From NCBI GenBank assembly GCA_932521035.1, contig OW051496.1:11036001-11100000 (forward strand): a stretch of 64,000 bases of DNA, read 5' to 3'. The stretch comes from Oscheius dolichura (taxonomy: Eukaryota; Nematoda; Chromadorea; Rhabditida; Rhabditidae). The notes under the pieces were generated by a model, which saw only the letters and a program-made list of their open reading frames with translations, was not told where the DNA came from and made no database searches. Below are positions 45,557 through 57,400 of this stretch, piece by piece (positions within the stretch are counted from its first letter, which is position 1; each line of letters starts with the position of its first letter). The translations under genes were made by a program, and so were the position numbers.

Positions 45557-47734
45557 TTAGTTGATCTTCTCCAGTCCTTGTTCCTCCTCCTTTGAGTAGA
45601 GGCCAAAGCGGCGGGACTTTGTCTCGGCCATCTTCTTCAGATCCTCATAGGTTATGTGATAGCCCATCAGTTTGTCCAGGTAATTGAACCACGGTTCGAA
45701 ACACGTCAGAGGACGGAAATGGTGCATATCGTGAGCCGGGGCACCCGAATAAAATGGCAGGAATCGGTGCAGAGCGAAGGGGAAGTCATAGCCAATGTGA
45801 ACCTGAAGATTTCTGACTTCTCGGGAGAATATGTGACCTACCTCGTAGGAGACGCTCTGGGCGATTAGGAACCACAGCCAGTAGGTGAGACAATGGGTTG
45901 GGAAGACCCACGGGATCATGGTAATGAAGCTGGCCACAAAAAATAACTGGAAATCGAGATTTTGAGAGAAGAGGCAGGGAGCCACCTCAAAGGGGTGGAG
46001 ATGCTGGGCGGCGGCAGCAAAAGGCGAGGAGTACATGTGATGGACAGAGTGGCACCATCTGTATAGGAACTTGACCTGAAAGAAAAGGTGTCTAATGGAT
46101 TTGGAAGCTGTCAGGGATAACCGCTATCCTAAATGTTTCCCTCACAAGGCACCGTAAGAACAGGCCACGCGGAGGCACACTACCGATGGCCGCCTCCCTC
46201 GGCCAGAGCCAAACTTTCCCCGGGAGAAGGTTCATTTTTGACTGAGAGACCTTTACCTTTACCTATTCCTTTTGTAGCTAGGAGGGCATGAACCTCAAGA
46301 TTTTTCATTCCAGTTGACTCTCCCTCCTCCCAGAGACCGGATGCGGGTCAGAACCGGGCATCTTGGTCTCTCGCCCTCGGTTGCCAGGTTCCACGCTAAC
46401 TACAGTATCCCCCTTACCTTATGATGGATGTAATGGAACCAGAAATATGAAAAATCAAAAGAGATGAAGAAGATGAGACACTGTGAAGTCATTTCCCAGA
46501 GAGTAGGAGCCAGGACGGGTAATTCCGTCGGCGGAACCCATATCAATTGAACAAGAGCCATCGGATAGATCCTAAAGTTCGAATTTACTGTATCACCCCC
46601 CTCCGGGCACAAACCACAGTAGCTGATTCCACATTTGTAGATAGAGGGACTTCTTCATCAGGTCCCATGTGACTTTTCTGTTCTTTTGAATCTTGGCCTT
46701 TTTGAAGAAGGGGACATCACAGAAGAAGAGATCGATCACTAAAAGTATAGATCACATATTCTCTGGCTGGGTTCAAAGGTCCCTGGGGAAAAGGTAGGCT
46801 TATCACACCTTATCAGGTGAGCAAGCGGCAGGGGGAAGAAATTACAAAGCCTCCGTGAAAGAGTGAATTTTAGGGGGAGAAGACACTTTTTGCTTTTGAT
46901 CAGATGCGATAGATAAGAGGTAACTAGCCTTGCAAAAAAGGGGAAAGGAGCCAGGGAGGGGGCACGCTGTCCTTTGTCTACCTCTGCTACTGTGGACTGG
47001 TAGAACGGCTTGAATTTCTCCCAGGGGGGGGGGGTTAAAGGGACGCTCGTCTTCCAAACCAGCTGGAGCGGTTCCCTAGGATAAAAATTGTTCGCGGCAG
47101 ATAGTTTTCATGATGCCAGAGGCCAGGCAGACTGTCATTAGGTCGTGTCTCCGGCTCTGTGCCCCGTTTAACGGTCTAAGCCCCAAACAAAAGGAGTTCT
47201 GATTGATTTACCCGCCCCAGGACAGGGACTCTGCCCTGTAAACAGTGTTGCCAACAGGTAAAGGTCAGTCCCTCCCCAAGAACCCGAAAAACAGACCTGA
47301 GAAGACGATGACCCAAGTGTAGTCGATGGACAGCGCGTAGAGTGGTGGAAACAGCGGCGAGCTGAGGATATGCTCATTCCCGATCTAAACAGACGACGTC
47401 ATTCAGAGCTACTGGCTGATTCAGGGGGTTCACATTGATAAGGGGAGATACATGGTTAAGCAGCACAAAGACTGCTGATAGGTTATAGGGGATTCCCTTT
47501 GTTAGGAGGACGAAGATTTTGAGCGGGTGAGATGGGCTTGTACTCCTCCTTCAAAAGTTGAAAACCGGGCAGACTACAGTATAGTCAATTGTAGTATGAT
47601 TTACAAAAATAAGGAAGAAAACGTTCCCTGAGCCAGTCCCAAATAGGCTGAAGTATCCGATTCTGCCGTTCGAAGAGGAGCTGCTCGTCGGTGAAGTTCT
47701 GCTCCGGATAGAGGAACGCAAGCGGAGGGCTCAT
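45557..47734 (-). CDS. Fatty-acid-hydroxylase/methylsterol-oxidase family membrane enzyme (FAXDC2-like)
   Basis: Di-iron ER membrane oxygenase of the sterol desaturase superfamily; members hydroxylate or oxidise sterols and lipids. Six exons (47605-47734, 47452-47474, 47297-47384, 46615-46738, 46418-46571, 45557-46075) give 345 residues. The histidine motifs appear in order: FHYIHH, HSVHHMY and HDMHHF, embedded in FDFSYFWFHYIHHK, HIGYDFPFALHRFLPFYSGAPAHDMHHF and WFNYLDKLMG, as in FAXDC2 and MSMO1. Several membrane helices precede. A 23-nt micro-exon (SVFVLLNH) is inferred because without it the flanking exons are out of phase. Start at MSPPLAFLYPEQNF lies just after TATCAGTCAG, an acceptor. 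No ER KKXX signal (ends GLEKIN). Exact substrate cannot be told. Confidence 0.82.
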
Positions 47735-48342
47735 CAGGGAGACTGACTGATAACGGCAGACTTTTTGGAAGAGAACAAATAGACGCCACTGGGCCGGGGC
47801 AAAAAAGAGGAGTTTTACTAGCCTCTTGTCGGGTGATACAGATATCCGAAAAGTGACAGCGTCTGAAGGAGGATTTCCCAATGTCAGACCATATTACGGT
47901 ACTTTTTCCAGTTTAAAGGACTGTTTGCCTCTTTATATCCCTAAAAGGTCATCCCCATCCCAACGGGAGGATGCCCCCAATTTCGATCCCATTCATCCGC
48001 CCACAGGCGGCGGTCACTTTCTCTCCTCCACCCAGTCGACAACCTTTCCCCCTTCGCCATGATGTAATCACCCGGCTCCGTTTTGTATCCTCCACCATTT
48101 TTAGATGGGCAGACGTTTTCCGACAAGTTGTCAAATTCTTCATTGACTCATTTTCCGACTACGAAGACATCGAACTACACAAAAAATATTACGACTCGAA
48201 TAATAAATATCTGGCATTGTAATATATTATCGAGATTGGTGTACTTTTTCTCGGGCTTCATTGAGTTTTCTTACGGTATCTCTACTGAGGATTATCTTCA
48301 TTGCCTTGTCTCTTGTCTCATATCTCCAGCCGTCTGCTTCGT
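47735..48342. other. Intergenic region
   Basis: About 600 bp between two minus-strand genes. No coding exon supported. The 3' end of the metallo-beta-lactamase-like transcript probably lies at its right edge. Confidence 0.45.
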
Positions 48343-49490
48343 CTATTCTGAAGGATGTTTATTTGAACTGAGTCCTGATGGCCCCGGGCACCCCCGGCCA
48401 CAGAGGCCTCCACTCTCTGCCCCAGTCCCTGACCCCGGAGGCCGCCACCCTCTACACCAGTCCCTGGCCTCCAGACCAGGGAGGATGGCCGAAATCCCCC
48501 ACCTCAATGGAGTTCCAATATGTGTCCCTGCCAGTACAGCTAGGAGAAAGCGATGGTAGAGTTTCAAAAGAGGCAGGCACAGCTCGTCCATGTCATTCTT
48601 AGCCGAGGAGAACCTTATCTTCCCACTGTTTGGATGGCTGCTGACCAGGTTGAGAATCCTCCTGACAGACGATTCATAGGCTTTGATGTCCACATGGGGA
48701 TAGCTACAGTCTCCTTCTTGAAAGATGACCAAAACCCACGTGAAGAGGATGTCATTGAAGCGGTAGAAGAGATCTCCCACGAAGAGTCGCTGCTCCCTCT
48801 CATACCAGATCACCAAACTGTCCGGAGTGTGGCCAGGTGTCCAGAGGATCTTAAAATAGTCTCTTCCTGGCTAAAAATAGCCACATGGTAATGAATGCCC
48901 TTATTTTGATCCATAAGAAACCTGAATAGAGTCGTGTCCTCCTCCCAGTGGGATGACTTCCCCATCAGTCAGCCATCTCGTCACCTTGTACGTGTGTACC
49001 TCAATATCGTGTCCTCTCCCCCTCCACAACAATAACACACCTCCCAATGCCAGCTGCTATCCATCAACCGGGTATAGAACTTGTGTTTCTTCGAGGCACA
49101 GAGGTCCTCCACCTGGTGGCCAAGACCAAATTTGCCGGTAGTTGAAAATCTCCAATTGCCACCGGTCTGAATTCTTGTCTATAAATTATATAGTATCAAC
49201 CTGTTCTCTGTGGTTATGAGTATTGATGACGAGGATCTGTATATCTTTGACTATATCAAGGCCTCTCACATAGGTGTATAAGTTCCCGCAGCCGCAGCCA
49301 GTGTCGATGAGGATCACTGGAAAGGCCAACTTTTACCAAAAAGTGGGGTTATTTTGTGGATTTGAAGCCAGGAGGATAACTAACCTCTATCCCTGCCTTG
49401 TATGAGATAACAGAGAGGATTAAAGTTGCGATCGTCCTTCTCCTTGATAGCGAAAACATTCCGCGAGAGCTGTGTCAACTCAAACGACAT
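48343..49490 (-). CDS. Metallo-beta-lactamase-fold hydrolase (MBLAC2-like)
   Basis: MBL-fold hydrolase of animal type; related enzymes cleave thioesters such as acyl-CoA or nucleic acids. Six exons (49385-49490, 49201-49316, 49041-49166, 48922-48999, 48740-48870, 48343-48703) give up to 305 residues. VILIDTGCGCGNLY is the first Asp-containing strand; the metal motif reads VINTHNHREQTGGN, so the usual THxHxDH has Glu and Gln at its last two metal positions. TPGHTPDSLVIW supplies the third-site His, LFVGDLFYRF the bridging Asp, and VLAGTHIGTPL the last His. Introns are 34-78 bp. The last about 45 residues are Gly/Pro-rich and an AATAAA (48358-48363) lies inside them, so the true stop may be earlier through an unseen splice. 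Confidence 0.75.
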
Positions 49491-51424
49491 GAATGTGAAG
49501 ATGTTGCAAAACAGCTATGCATTCCTGATCAGGCGAGGGAGTCGGCCCATACTCCAGTAGAGTAAATAGGAAGGGGGGAGGACATTCTAAAACTATTGTC
49601 TTCTAATTTGGATAAGTGACCATCCCCCGGGGGGTGTCGAGTCGCACTCTCTTCGTCTATATAATATGCCGATTGGAACCTTTCATGACTCGTGTTTGCC
49701 TTCGCCTCACGGGGCATTTCTACCCCTCACGCCTTTCACAGATCAACGGGTTTTCCACGTTCTCCGTAAATAAACAAAGAAAGGGAGAAGAGTTCGATGA
49801 ACATTCTCCTCCTTTTGGAAAAGGAACTGCTCTATATGACGGGGTCCTGGAGCGACATCTCCCTTCGTTTCAGGACCACTAGGCGGAATTTATCCAAGCC
49901 ATAAAAAATAGATCCCTGATCTCTCTTCCCCTTTAATGAGATTGCGCCTCTCTTTTTTCCCGGGGTCTCTTGTGTGAATCCCCCCGGCCGCGGCCTTCTT
50001 TCGACTGTTTGACTTCTTTCCCCTCTCCCTTAATTACACTTCCTGTGGCCTCACGGACAATAAAAAACAGTCAGCCAGCCCCCCGTGAACTGAAAACCAC
50101 ACCTCTGAACTATTTCACGAGCCAATTTCATCCTCCTCTCCTTATTGTTGTGCCCTTTTGGTATCATAATCACCCAAGGGAGAGGAGGAGGAGGCAGCTC
50201 AGGTGGAGAATGGCACTGATTCATGCCACCCACCAGGGTCAGGTTCTCTCTTTTCCAATAGAATTTTTGAGGGTGCCATCGTCTCGGGACCCGTACAATC
50301 TCGGCAGGTAACCTCCTTTTTTAGTGATAGCCGTCTTCCCCCTGCCGAGACCCTACAGGTGGGGAGAAGTAAGTCAACGACGGATGGAAACGGTGTTTAT
50401 GTCTCTGCGACCGGGCTCATATAGTAATTGCGTTGTCCAGGCTGCCCCCTCCCGAACGGTCTCTTCCTCTAAAGTGCGCGACGTCTCTCATAAACGTAGC
50501 CATAAAATCTCATCCAGGGTTCATTTTCCCTGTTTCTCCCCGTTGGCCACTCCTCTTGTTGTCCTACTAATGAGCGGGAAGGGTTATTATTGAGGTAGGG
50601 GATGAAAGAGACGACAGCCTCGTCTGTAGTGGGGCCCTTCCCCTCCTCCCCCCGATGACAGTAGCACAAGCTGTCGAAGGTAATTGAGATCCTATGTAAA
50701 TAGCCGGGCCCCCGTTGGACACCGCATTTGGAGAGCCACTGGCCGCTTGCCCAGCCGGATATTCCATCCTCCCCCCTGGTTGGCAGGGGCCGTTCCCCAT
50801 TTCCGGACCATTTATAACCCCTCCTGTCTCACCCATCCTCTCGATGTATCATCTCCCTGTCAGACGGGGATAAACAGTGTAAGCTGTTCTCTTTCTTCCT
50901 TTATTTTGGTCCTCTGCCGAAAACAAAACAAGCAGGTCCTCCTCCTCCACGCCTTACCTTGTTTGGTAGGGACACGGGCCATTGCCCTCTCTCAATTCGT
51001 CTCTGTTACACTTTGATCGTTGTTCCCTCTTTCTACCGTATTTATTCTTCCCGATTTAAAGGAATCTTTTTGAACTTGAGTCTTTTCTAGGGTTTACCAA
51101 AAGAATGGCTGGCTTTTGGGGTGACCAAGGATGTGGGCACCATGAGGGCCCCGAAGGCTTGGCCCGGACCATTCGACCCCCTGCCATTCATATTGGCAAT
51201 CGCTTCGAGACCTGCAAACAAGAGTATGCAGATTCTAACAACCTCCTCTAAAAAGAAGGGCAGCCCTGAAACGACATGGCCTGCACCTTGCCCTGTCCCT
51301 GCCCCATCCTCCCTGAGTCCTTCTTGGCCTCTACAGTACCCTGCCCTCTATTTCGGGGCATCTGCTCCACATCTCCATATTATTCTCAAACCCTCTTCTA
51401 TTTTTAATTTCGATAATTTCCAGT
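49491..51424. other. Divergent intergenic region upstream of the RasGAP gene
   Basis: 1.9 kb between a minus-strand and a plus-strand gene. It contains an inverted-repeat element and CT-rich tracts. No exon supported. Confidence 0.45.
50288..50364. repeat. Inverted-repeat element copy (intergenic)
   Basis: GACCCGTACAATCTCGGCAG and CTGCCGAGACCCTACAGGTG, about 35 bp apart. Confidence 0.8.
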
Positions 51425-54400
51425 ATGTCCGATGACGAGGAGGATACGGTCTACGGAGGCTGGCTGATGGTTAGCGGTAAGTCGTCGTCCAATTACCATT
51501 ATCCCGACCTTTCCCTCCTTTTCCCCTGCCCATTGGCTCCTCCTTTCATTTATTCTCAATGGCACGGCTCCTCTGCCCACCCTCTCCACCCCAGCACAAA
51601 GTTCTAATCGTGTGAAGTATCAAGTAGGCGGATTGAGATTGTTTGAGCTCTTCAGAGGGCCACCACCTTTTGCTTCACACCGCAATCGCAAACATAGACA
51701 TTCTGTGGCTGACAGTCGCGTCATCCTCCCCTCTGGCTCATCACACGCCGGCCACTTTCTGACCCGTGCGACATGTTTCTTTACGATCTCTCCACCATTC
51801 TTTTCCTTTTTAAATGAACCAGGAATTGTAAAATGCCCCCTGCCTCAGCATAAAACAGCCAGCTGCTGTCCTTGTCTCTATAATTTTACTATCCAACTAT
51901 GGCTCTTATCAGAATTTCTCTCTCTCTCGTCGTTTTCTCCCCTTTCTAAACTAACGTATTGATGATGTCGTTGGTTCCACTATGCCCCCGTTTATTAGTT
52001 CAGGCATCATGTTCCCCACTCCCTTTGCAACCTGCCCTGTCCTCCTAATCTTTTGATATTTTTAGAAGGCGATCCAATGGACAGTGGCCGTTGGCACGCC
52101 GGGTATTGTCTCGCTCGTCCACGGGAAAAAAGCCTCATCTGCTATCGATGGGAACCGGTGAGCTTTCTTCTCTCGGCCTCTCACCTATCGTCTTCTTCTT
52201 TTCTAGGTTCTGCGCTGTGGCGACAAACAAGTTCGACTGGATGGCGGGAGGTCTGTCTTCTCCACCTATTGGAATATCAGATGTGGGTTTTATCTCTTCT
52301 TTTTGACACTTAATTGTGCCCCTACACCCAGATCATCCCGGCAGAAATGAAAATACTGAAAAAACTGACTGTTTTGACCTCCCTGCAGAGGATATACAGG
52401 TGCGCCCGCCGCCAAACTGTTCCTGGAGAATGGGGGGCAGGCCTCCTGGTTTTTAAACAAGGGTGCCTAATCATTTTTCGCTGTTTTGAATGTTTTTGAG
52501 GAGGAGAACCTTCCCAGGCTTCTATAAGAGCCGCACCTTTGTCCAACAGCATCCCAGGAAGAGGAAGCGCCCCCGAGGCAGGCTGCCGGAAGATCCACTA
52601 GTTGCCCCTCCATGTAAAAATGACCATTCAGTGACTCCACAACGCCCATTGGGAGGATTCCACACCGTCGGCCGGTCAGCAACCCACCGTCCCCGAGTAC
52701 AAGAAGAAGTTCAACGGTCACGCAACTGGTTCTCCACCGTAAGAGCCAGAAAATCCCGATGTGAGTCTCTTTTTTAAAATATAAGTTCGGGTTGATTTTT
52801 CCTCTCGTCTCGTCAATGATGTGCCGTGGGTCACTCGAGTTTTGTCTTAGCCAGCTAATCGTTCGAGCAAACGCCCGTCCGCCCCCTGTTCGTCTCGGTC
52901 ACTCGTTGTTTACTGGCTATCTTCCCTACCAGATACTCTTCTTCTTCTTCTGTATAATGCCCCCAACGATCTGGTTGTTTCGCTGTGGTCTCTCTCTCTC
53001 ATTGCTATTCCCCCCACTGTCAGCCGCTGGAAGCCTTCTTTTTCACCTTGTCTCCTTCTCCCCTTCCCCGAAAAGTGAAGATATTGAAAGCTTTTAGTTG
53101 ACTGCAGTGAAAAAGTTCCCAGCAGCTAATCACAAGCTATAGAAACTGGAAACAGAAAACTGAAAGCCTTCCTGCCCTTGGCAAGTGTCGCCATTTCCCC
53201 CCTTTTGCTCTCTCCCTCTTGTTTATTTCTCTCGACGAGCCTGACCTCCTCCTCCCCTCTGCAGCGCCTCCTATGGCCGACGGGCGACGACGTGTCTCAT
53301 TCAAAGAGCCCCGCGCCGAAACCCACCACCAGCCTATGCCTCTTCCTCGCCATGATATCGTCGACAGCGGGTTGTTCTCTCTCTCCTTCTTCTCTTCTCA
53401 TTTAACTCTTTAGATATTCTGTCTCCGCCTCTCGAGATATGCTCAGGGCAGGAGGAGGAGGAGGTACCCTGGCAGCCAGGAAACGGCTGAGCCGGAGCTG
53501 TGACCATCTGAATCAGCTGGCCTCGGCTTTCAGCCCACGTCTGCCGCCTATCCGACGCCGGCCAACCAAGATCCGACCCGGTAATTTCAACCACCAAAAA
53601 GACTACTCTTGTCTCTGCCTCTCGCGTCGTGTTGTCTGTCAAGTGCGGGGAAAACATCTCGAGAAAAAAGTGGGGAACACGGCTACGCTAATCCTCACTT
53701 CAATCACCTGCTTATAAAACGAGGAAGGGAGGGGAGGACAACTATCGACTATTTGTGACTGGGCTCAATAAGTACCAAAATCACTAGAGGAGTCTACTAC
53801 TCCTCCCTGGAAAAATAGGCACCTCTCGAGGACGGGGGAAGCAGGGGTCTCCCAAGGCAAGAAGGACGGGGCTCCTCTCGTACCGGGAGGAGGCCTGGGA
53901 GAGTTTTACCATAAAGAAGAATCTTGGGAGATAACTGCCAGTGTTTTCCAAACAACCCATAAGCCATCCTCCCGTGTTTTATTGGTAAAAGGGATCTCCT
54001 CCTTCCCGTGGCTAACAAGATTACAGAAGAGGTAAAGGCGGCGCAGGACAAACATTTTCTAGTAGTTTTTGATACTCTATTGAATAGTGTACAATTTCAA
54101 GCAGGATACTACCGCAATCCCCGCTATAATTGATAAAATTCCCTCTAGTCAGAGTGCCACAGTTCTTGACCGAGAACAGAAGAAGAGATTGCGTTTTGGT
54201 CTCTTTCTCCCTCTGGTGACCACCCGTGTCCACCAGCGCATCAAAGCAGTGCCAACACCGCCGGTTGAAAAAAGGAGGAGGGGGGATTTTCCGCTGTTTG
54301 CCCATATCAGGGCTCTAATCGGGTGATCGGCGCCTTGCCGTCAGTTCCCGACCAGTTCCCTTTGCCTCCTCGCACCTGCTCTCCCTGTCCAGCTACGGCT

Positions 54401-57400
54401 ATCACTACATCATCCATCCTCTCCTTTTTGTCAATGCCATCTCCCGACCTAGTAACATTTACCTATCTGCCTGTTTCTGATTCTATCTCTGGCGCAAGAT
54501 GGAGGAGGAGGTTAACTCTTGTTATTGACCTCCCACAGAGCTAACCCTTTGGCGGCTGATTCAATTGTCCATTTCACTTCCTCCATTTTTTCGAAACTTC
54601 TGAAAATCTCTTCGAGAAAAACCGCATCCGCGATAATCAGTTTATATGTGTTCGCATTATCTCCGCGAGTCCAAATGAGGAGAAGTTCTTTTTCTGGAAG
54701 AGGGCGGTCTCTTTTGCACGCTTGCCTGCACCCATACAGCCTTGGCAGCTGACTTTCCTCCTATTTGAGGTGTCTGCCGAGACTTTACGGGTAGGGAGAA
54801 GGTTCCCAGAGGCAGGGAGGATGGCAACATTCCGGCCAGCCATTCTCCCGTTGATTATTCCTTCATTGCATTAGCTTCTCGCTCTCTTTCTGGCTGTAAC
54901 CGGCTTGAAATCTCCTCCTGTACCAGTTGTTCCATTTATTTCTTCTTGTCAATTTATTCCGCCCGTCATCAAAACAGTTTCCCATAAAGATTTCCTAAAG
55001 GGAGCGGTTTATTTGTCCCTGTCCCTGCCTGCCGTGTCGTAACTCAAACATACTTCTTTCCGCACACGTTGTCCCGTGTTTCTAGTTTTAATAAAAAAAG
55101 ACTTTTTGAAATCTTTACTGACTCATTGATAGCTCTACCGTAATTTTGTGGTCCCGGTGGAATTACTCTCCCGCGGCCGGGTCACTTCCCCTCCCCCTCC
55201 CTGCCCCGGCTCCTTTTATGTCCTTCTAGTCATGTTCCAGTTTAATATTGTTCCAATGACTCTCTCTCGTTCTCTTCTCTTTTATTTGTCTGCTATCCAG
55301 CTGATTCATCCCTTCTCTCTTCTATTACACCTTCGGGCTTCAATTTGATCAGTGCCCGCCCCCCGTTCTGTCCCGGAAAAAACTCGCTGTAAGCAGCTTC
55401 TGTTGATTGATTTCCTTCTTTCCTCCTCTTTTTTATATAATCTCACTGATAGAAGAAAGAAGAAGGGGGAGAGTATCATTATGGTATGTGCATAGTGGGG
55501 TCTTTGTTCTCCTCTCCTGGCGGGGCTGTCACACTCCGACGGTCATAGTCTAAGCCAGCTGCGTAACCGCGGGAAGTCCCGACCTTTTTCCACTGATAAC
55601 TTCCAGGAGAGAAGAAAACCATGACCTAATCCCCCTTTTTAAGATCTCCCTCCTCCTGGCTCTCCAGCCCGCCTCCTGGGCCATCCTCCCCTCCCGCCCT
55701 AATAAGCAATCTCAATAATGAAACCACACTCTCTGTGATTGCTTAATTTGCCCCGAAACTTTTGCCATTGTCCCACTGCCTGTCTCCTCCTCTAGAGGAA
55801 GAGACTGCCGGCGGTATGTGACCAAAACGTTTGACCATGAAAGGAGACGAGTCCTTTCTCGTCCATTTCAATCAGCCATCTGCCCTCTCGTCCTCCCCAT
55901 TTTCGGGTGGCATCTGTTGGATCCACTTCTCCTCCTCCACTCATTCCACGCCATCTCCCGTCCTCTCTCTTCCATTTTCTATGAAATTTCTCTCCCGTAC
56001 CGCCGGCAGCTGTCACAGAGAATCGTAAACCTCCCCCAATGGTTCTCATCTAGGGAGGCGCTCCTATTTCATGGTCACCCCCAGTATTTTTTAACCTCTT
56101 ATTTTAAAGGAAGGAGGAAAGATCAGTGGTCCTGTAGCGCTCTTCCTGGTCCCTATGGGACCCATTTCTAATCTTGGACGGTTCCAAACTGTCCGGGGAT
56201 TCGTGGAAGAGACCCGATCAACGGAGGTGACCCCTGCCAGATTCCCTAACGGATCGGCTTCCCATCCTCCTCTTCTCCCTCATTTTCAACCAAGAGGCTA
56301 AAACCATTAGGGGGCAATTATTTTGTTTTCTTAGCGTCAGTCACCTCCGTCGATCCTTTTAAAGTCAACAAATTTTAAGCCCAAAGGCCGGTTCGGCGGT
56401 TTTTCCCCGGGGGTGAGACATAGCCTACCCCCCTCCCTATCTAATAGTAGGTTCTCATTGGCCTCTCTTCTCCTCCATGTCGTTTCTCCCAGGCGCCTCC
56501 ATTGTTGAACCGGATGCCAACCTCGCCCATTTTTGGTGGCCTTCTCCCTTTACCTCCTTCTCTCTAACACGTATCTTTTCTTGTTAGGTCTCTCCTCCTC
56601 CTTCTCTCCTCCATCGAGAGTGGTGTCATTCGGGAGATGGCCAAGCTGCCGTCGACGCCGTTCATAGAGCCCTCGAGATATGGCTCTGTCCGTGGTAAGT
56701 TACAGTATCCTCTCTACAGTATTAATCGTTCCATTTCCCTTCACCAAAAAGCTGACCGTAATCCCCTGTTGTGCTTATTTTTTCCGCTCAAATCTTCTTA
56801 AAACGAACACCGATCAAATCATATCATCTCGGGAGATTGCGCCGGTCGCCGTTCTCCATTGTTTCCATTTCACACCCCCGAAGATGATGGATCGTATTTT
56901 AGATGACGGGTTGCACGATCGCTTCTTCATATAGAAACATTTGGTATTCCTTTAGAGGGGGAATTTTTGGGAGTAACCTTGAGGCTAGGTGGCCGTCCTC
57001 CTCCCCGGCAGCCGGCCATGGTTTAATTAATATTTACTGTCCCAGCTGCCCCAAATCAGAAATCGGATGTCCGTTTGTCATTATCCGGTCACCTTGAAAA
57101 CTTCTTCTTCTTCTTCCGCCGTCTAACTGTAATCAAAAGCCGGTGAGGGTTATGGCATCGGCCGGGGCAGGCGCCGCCCCCTGCCCGTGGCCGACCGTCT
57201 CCAGCCATCGTCTATCCTCCAGTATCTTCTCCCCCTATTCCTTATACAAGACGAAGTTCCGGAGCAGTGGCTACAACGCCAGGAATCGATTTTGTCGAAG
57301 TCTAGTTCGGTCTATTGTGCGGGACTAGGCGCGATCGAGACCTGACTCAGTGTCCCCCCTCTCTCTCTCTCTCTTCCGCAGCATGCCATGGTTCCTTTGA

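Noticed and set aside
54087-54326. Frame [17 protein letters not shown] in the RasGAP intron
   Set aside because: No donor/acceptor pair places it in phase with neighbouring exons.
57143-57300. ATG frame [20 protein letters not shown] as another RasGAP first exon
   Set aside because: Phase would fit exon 63687, but the donor (GTCTAT) is weak and a competing frame across the same DNA is equally open.
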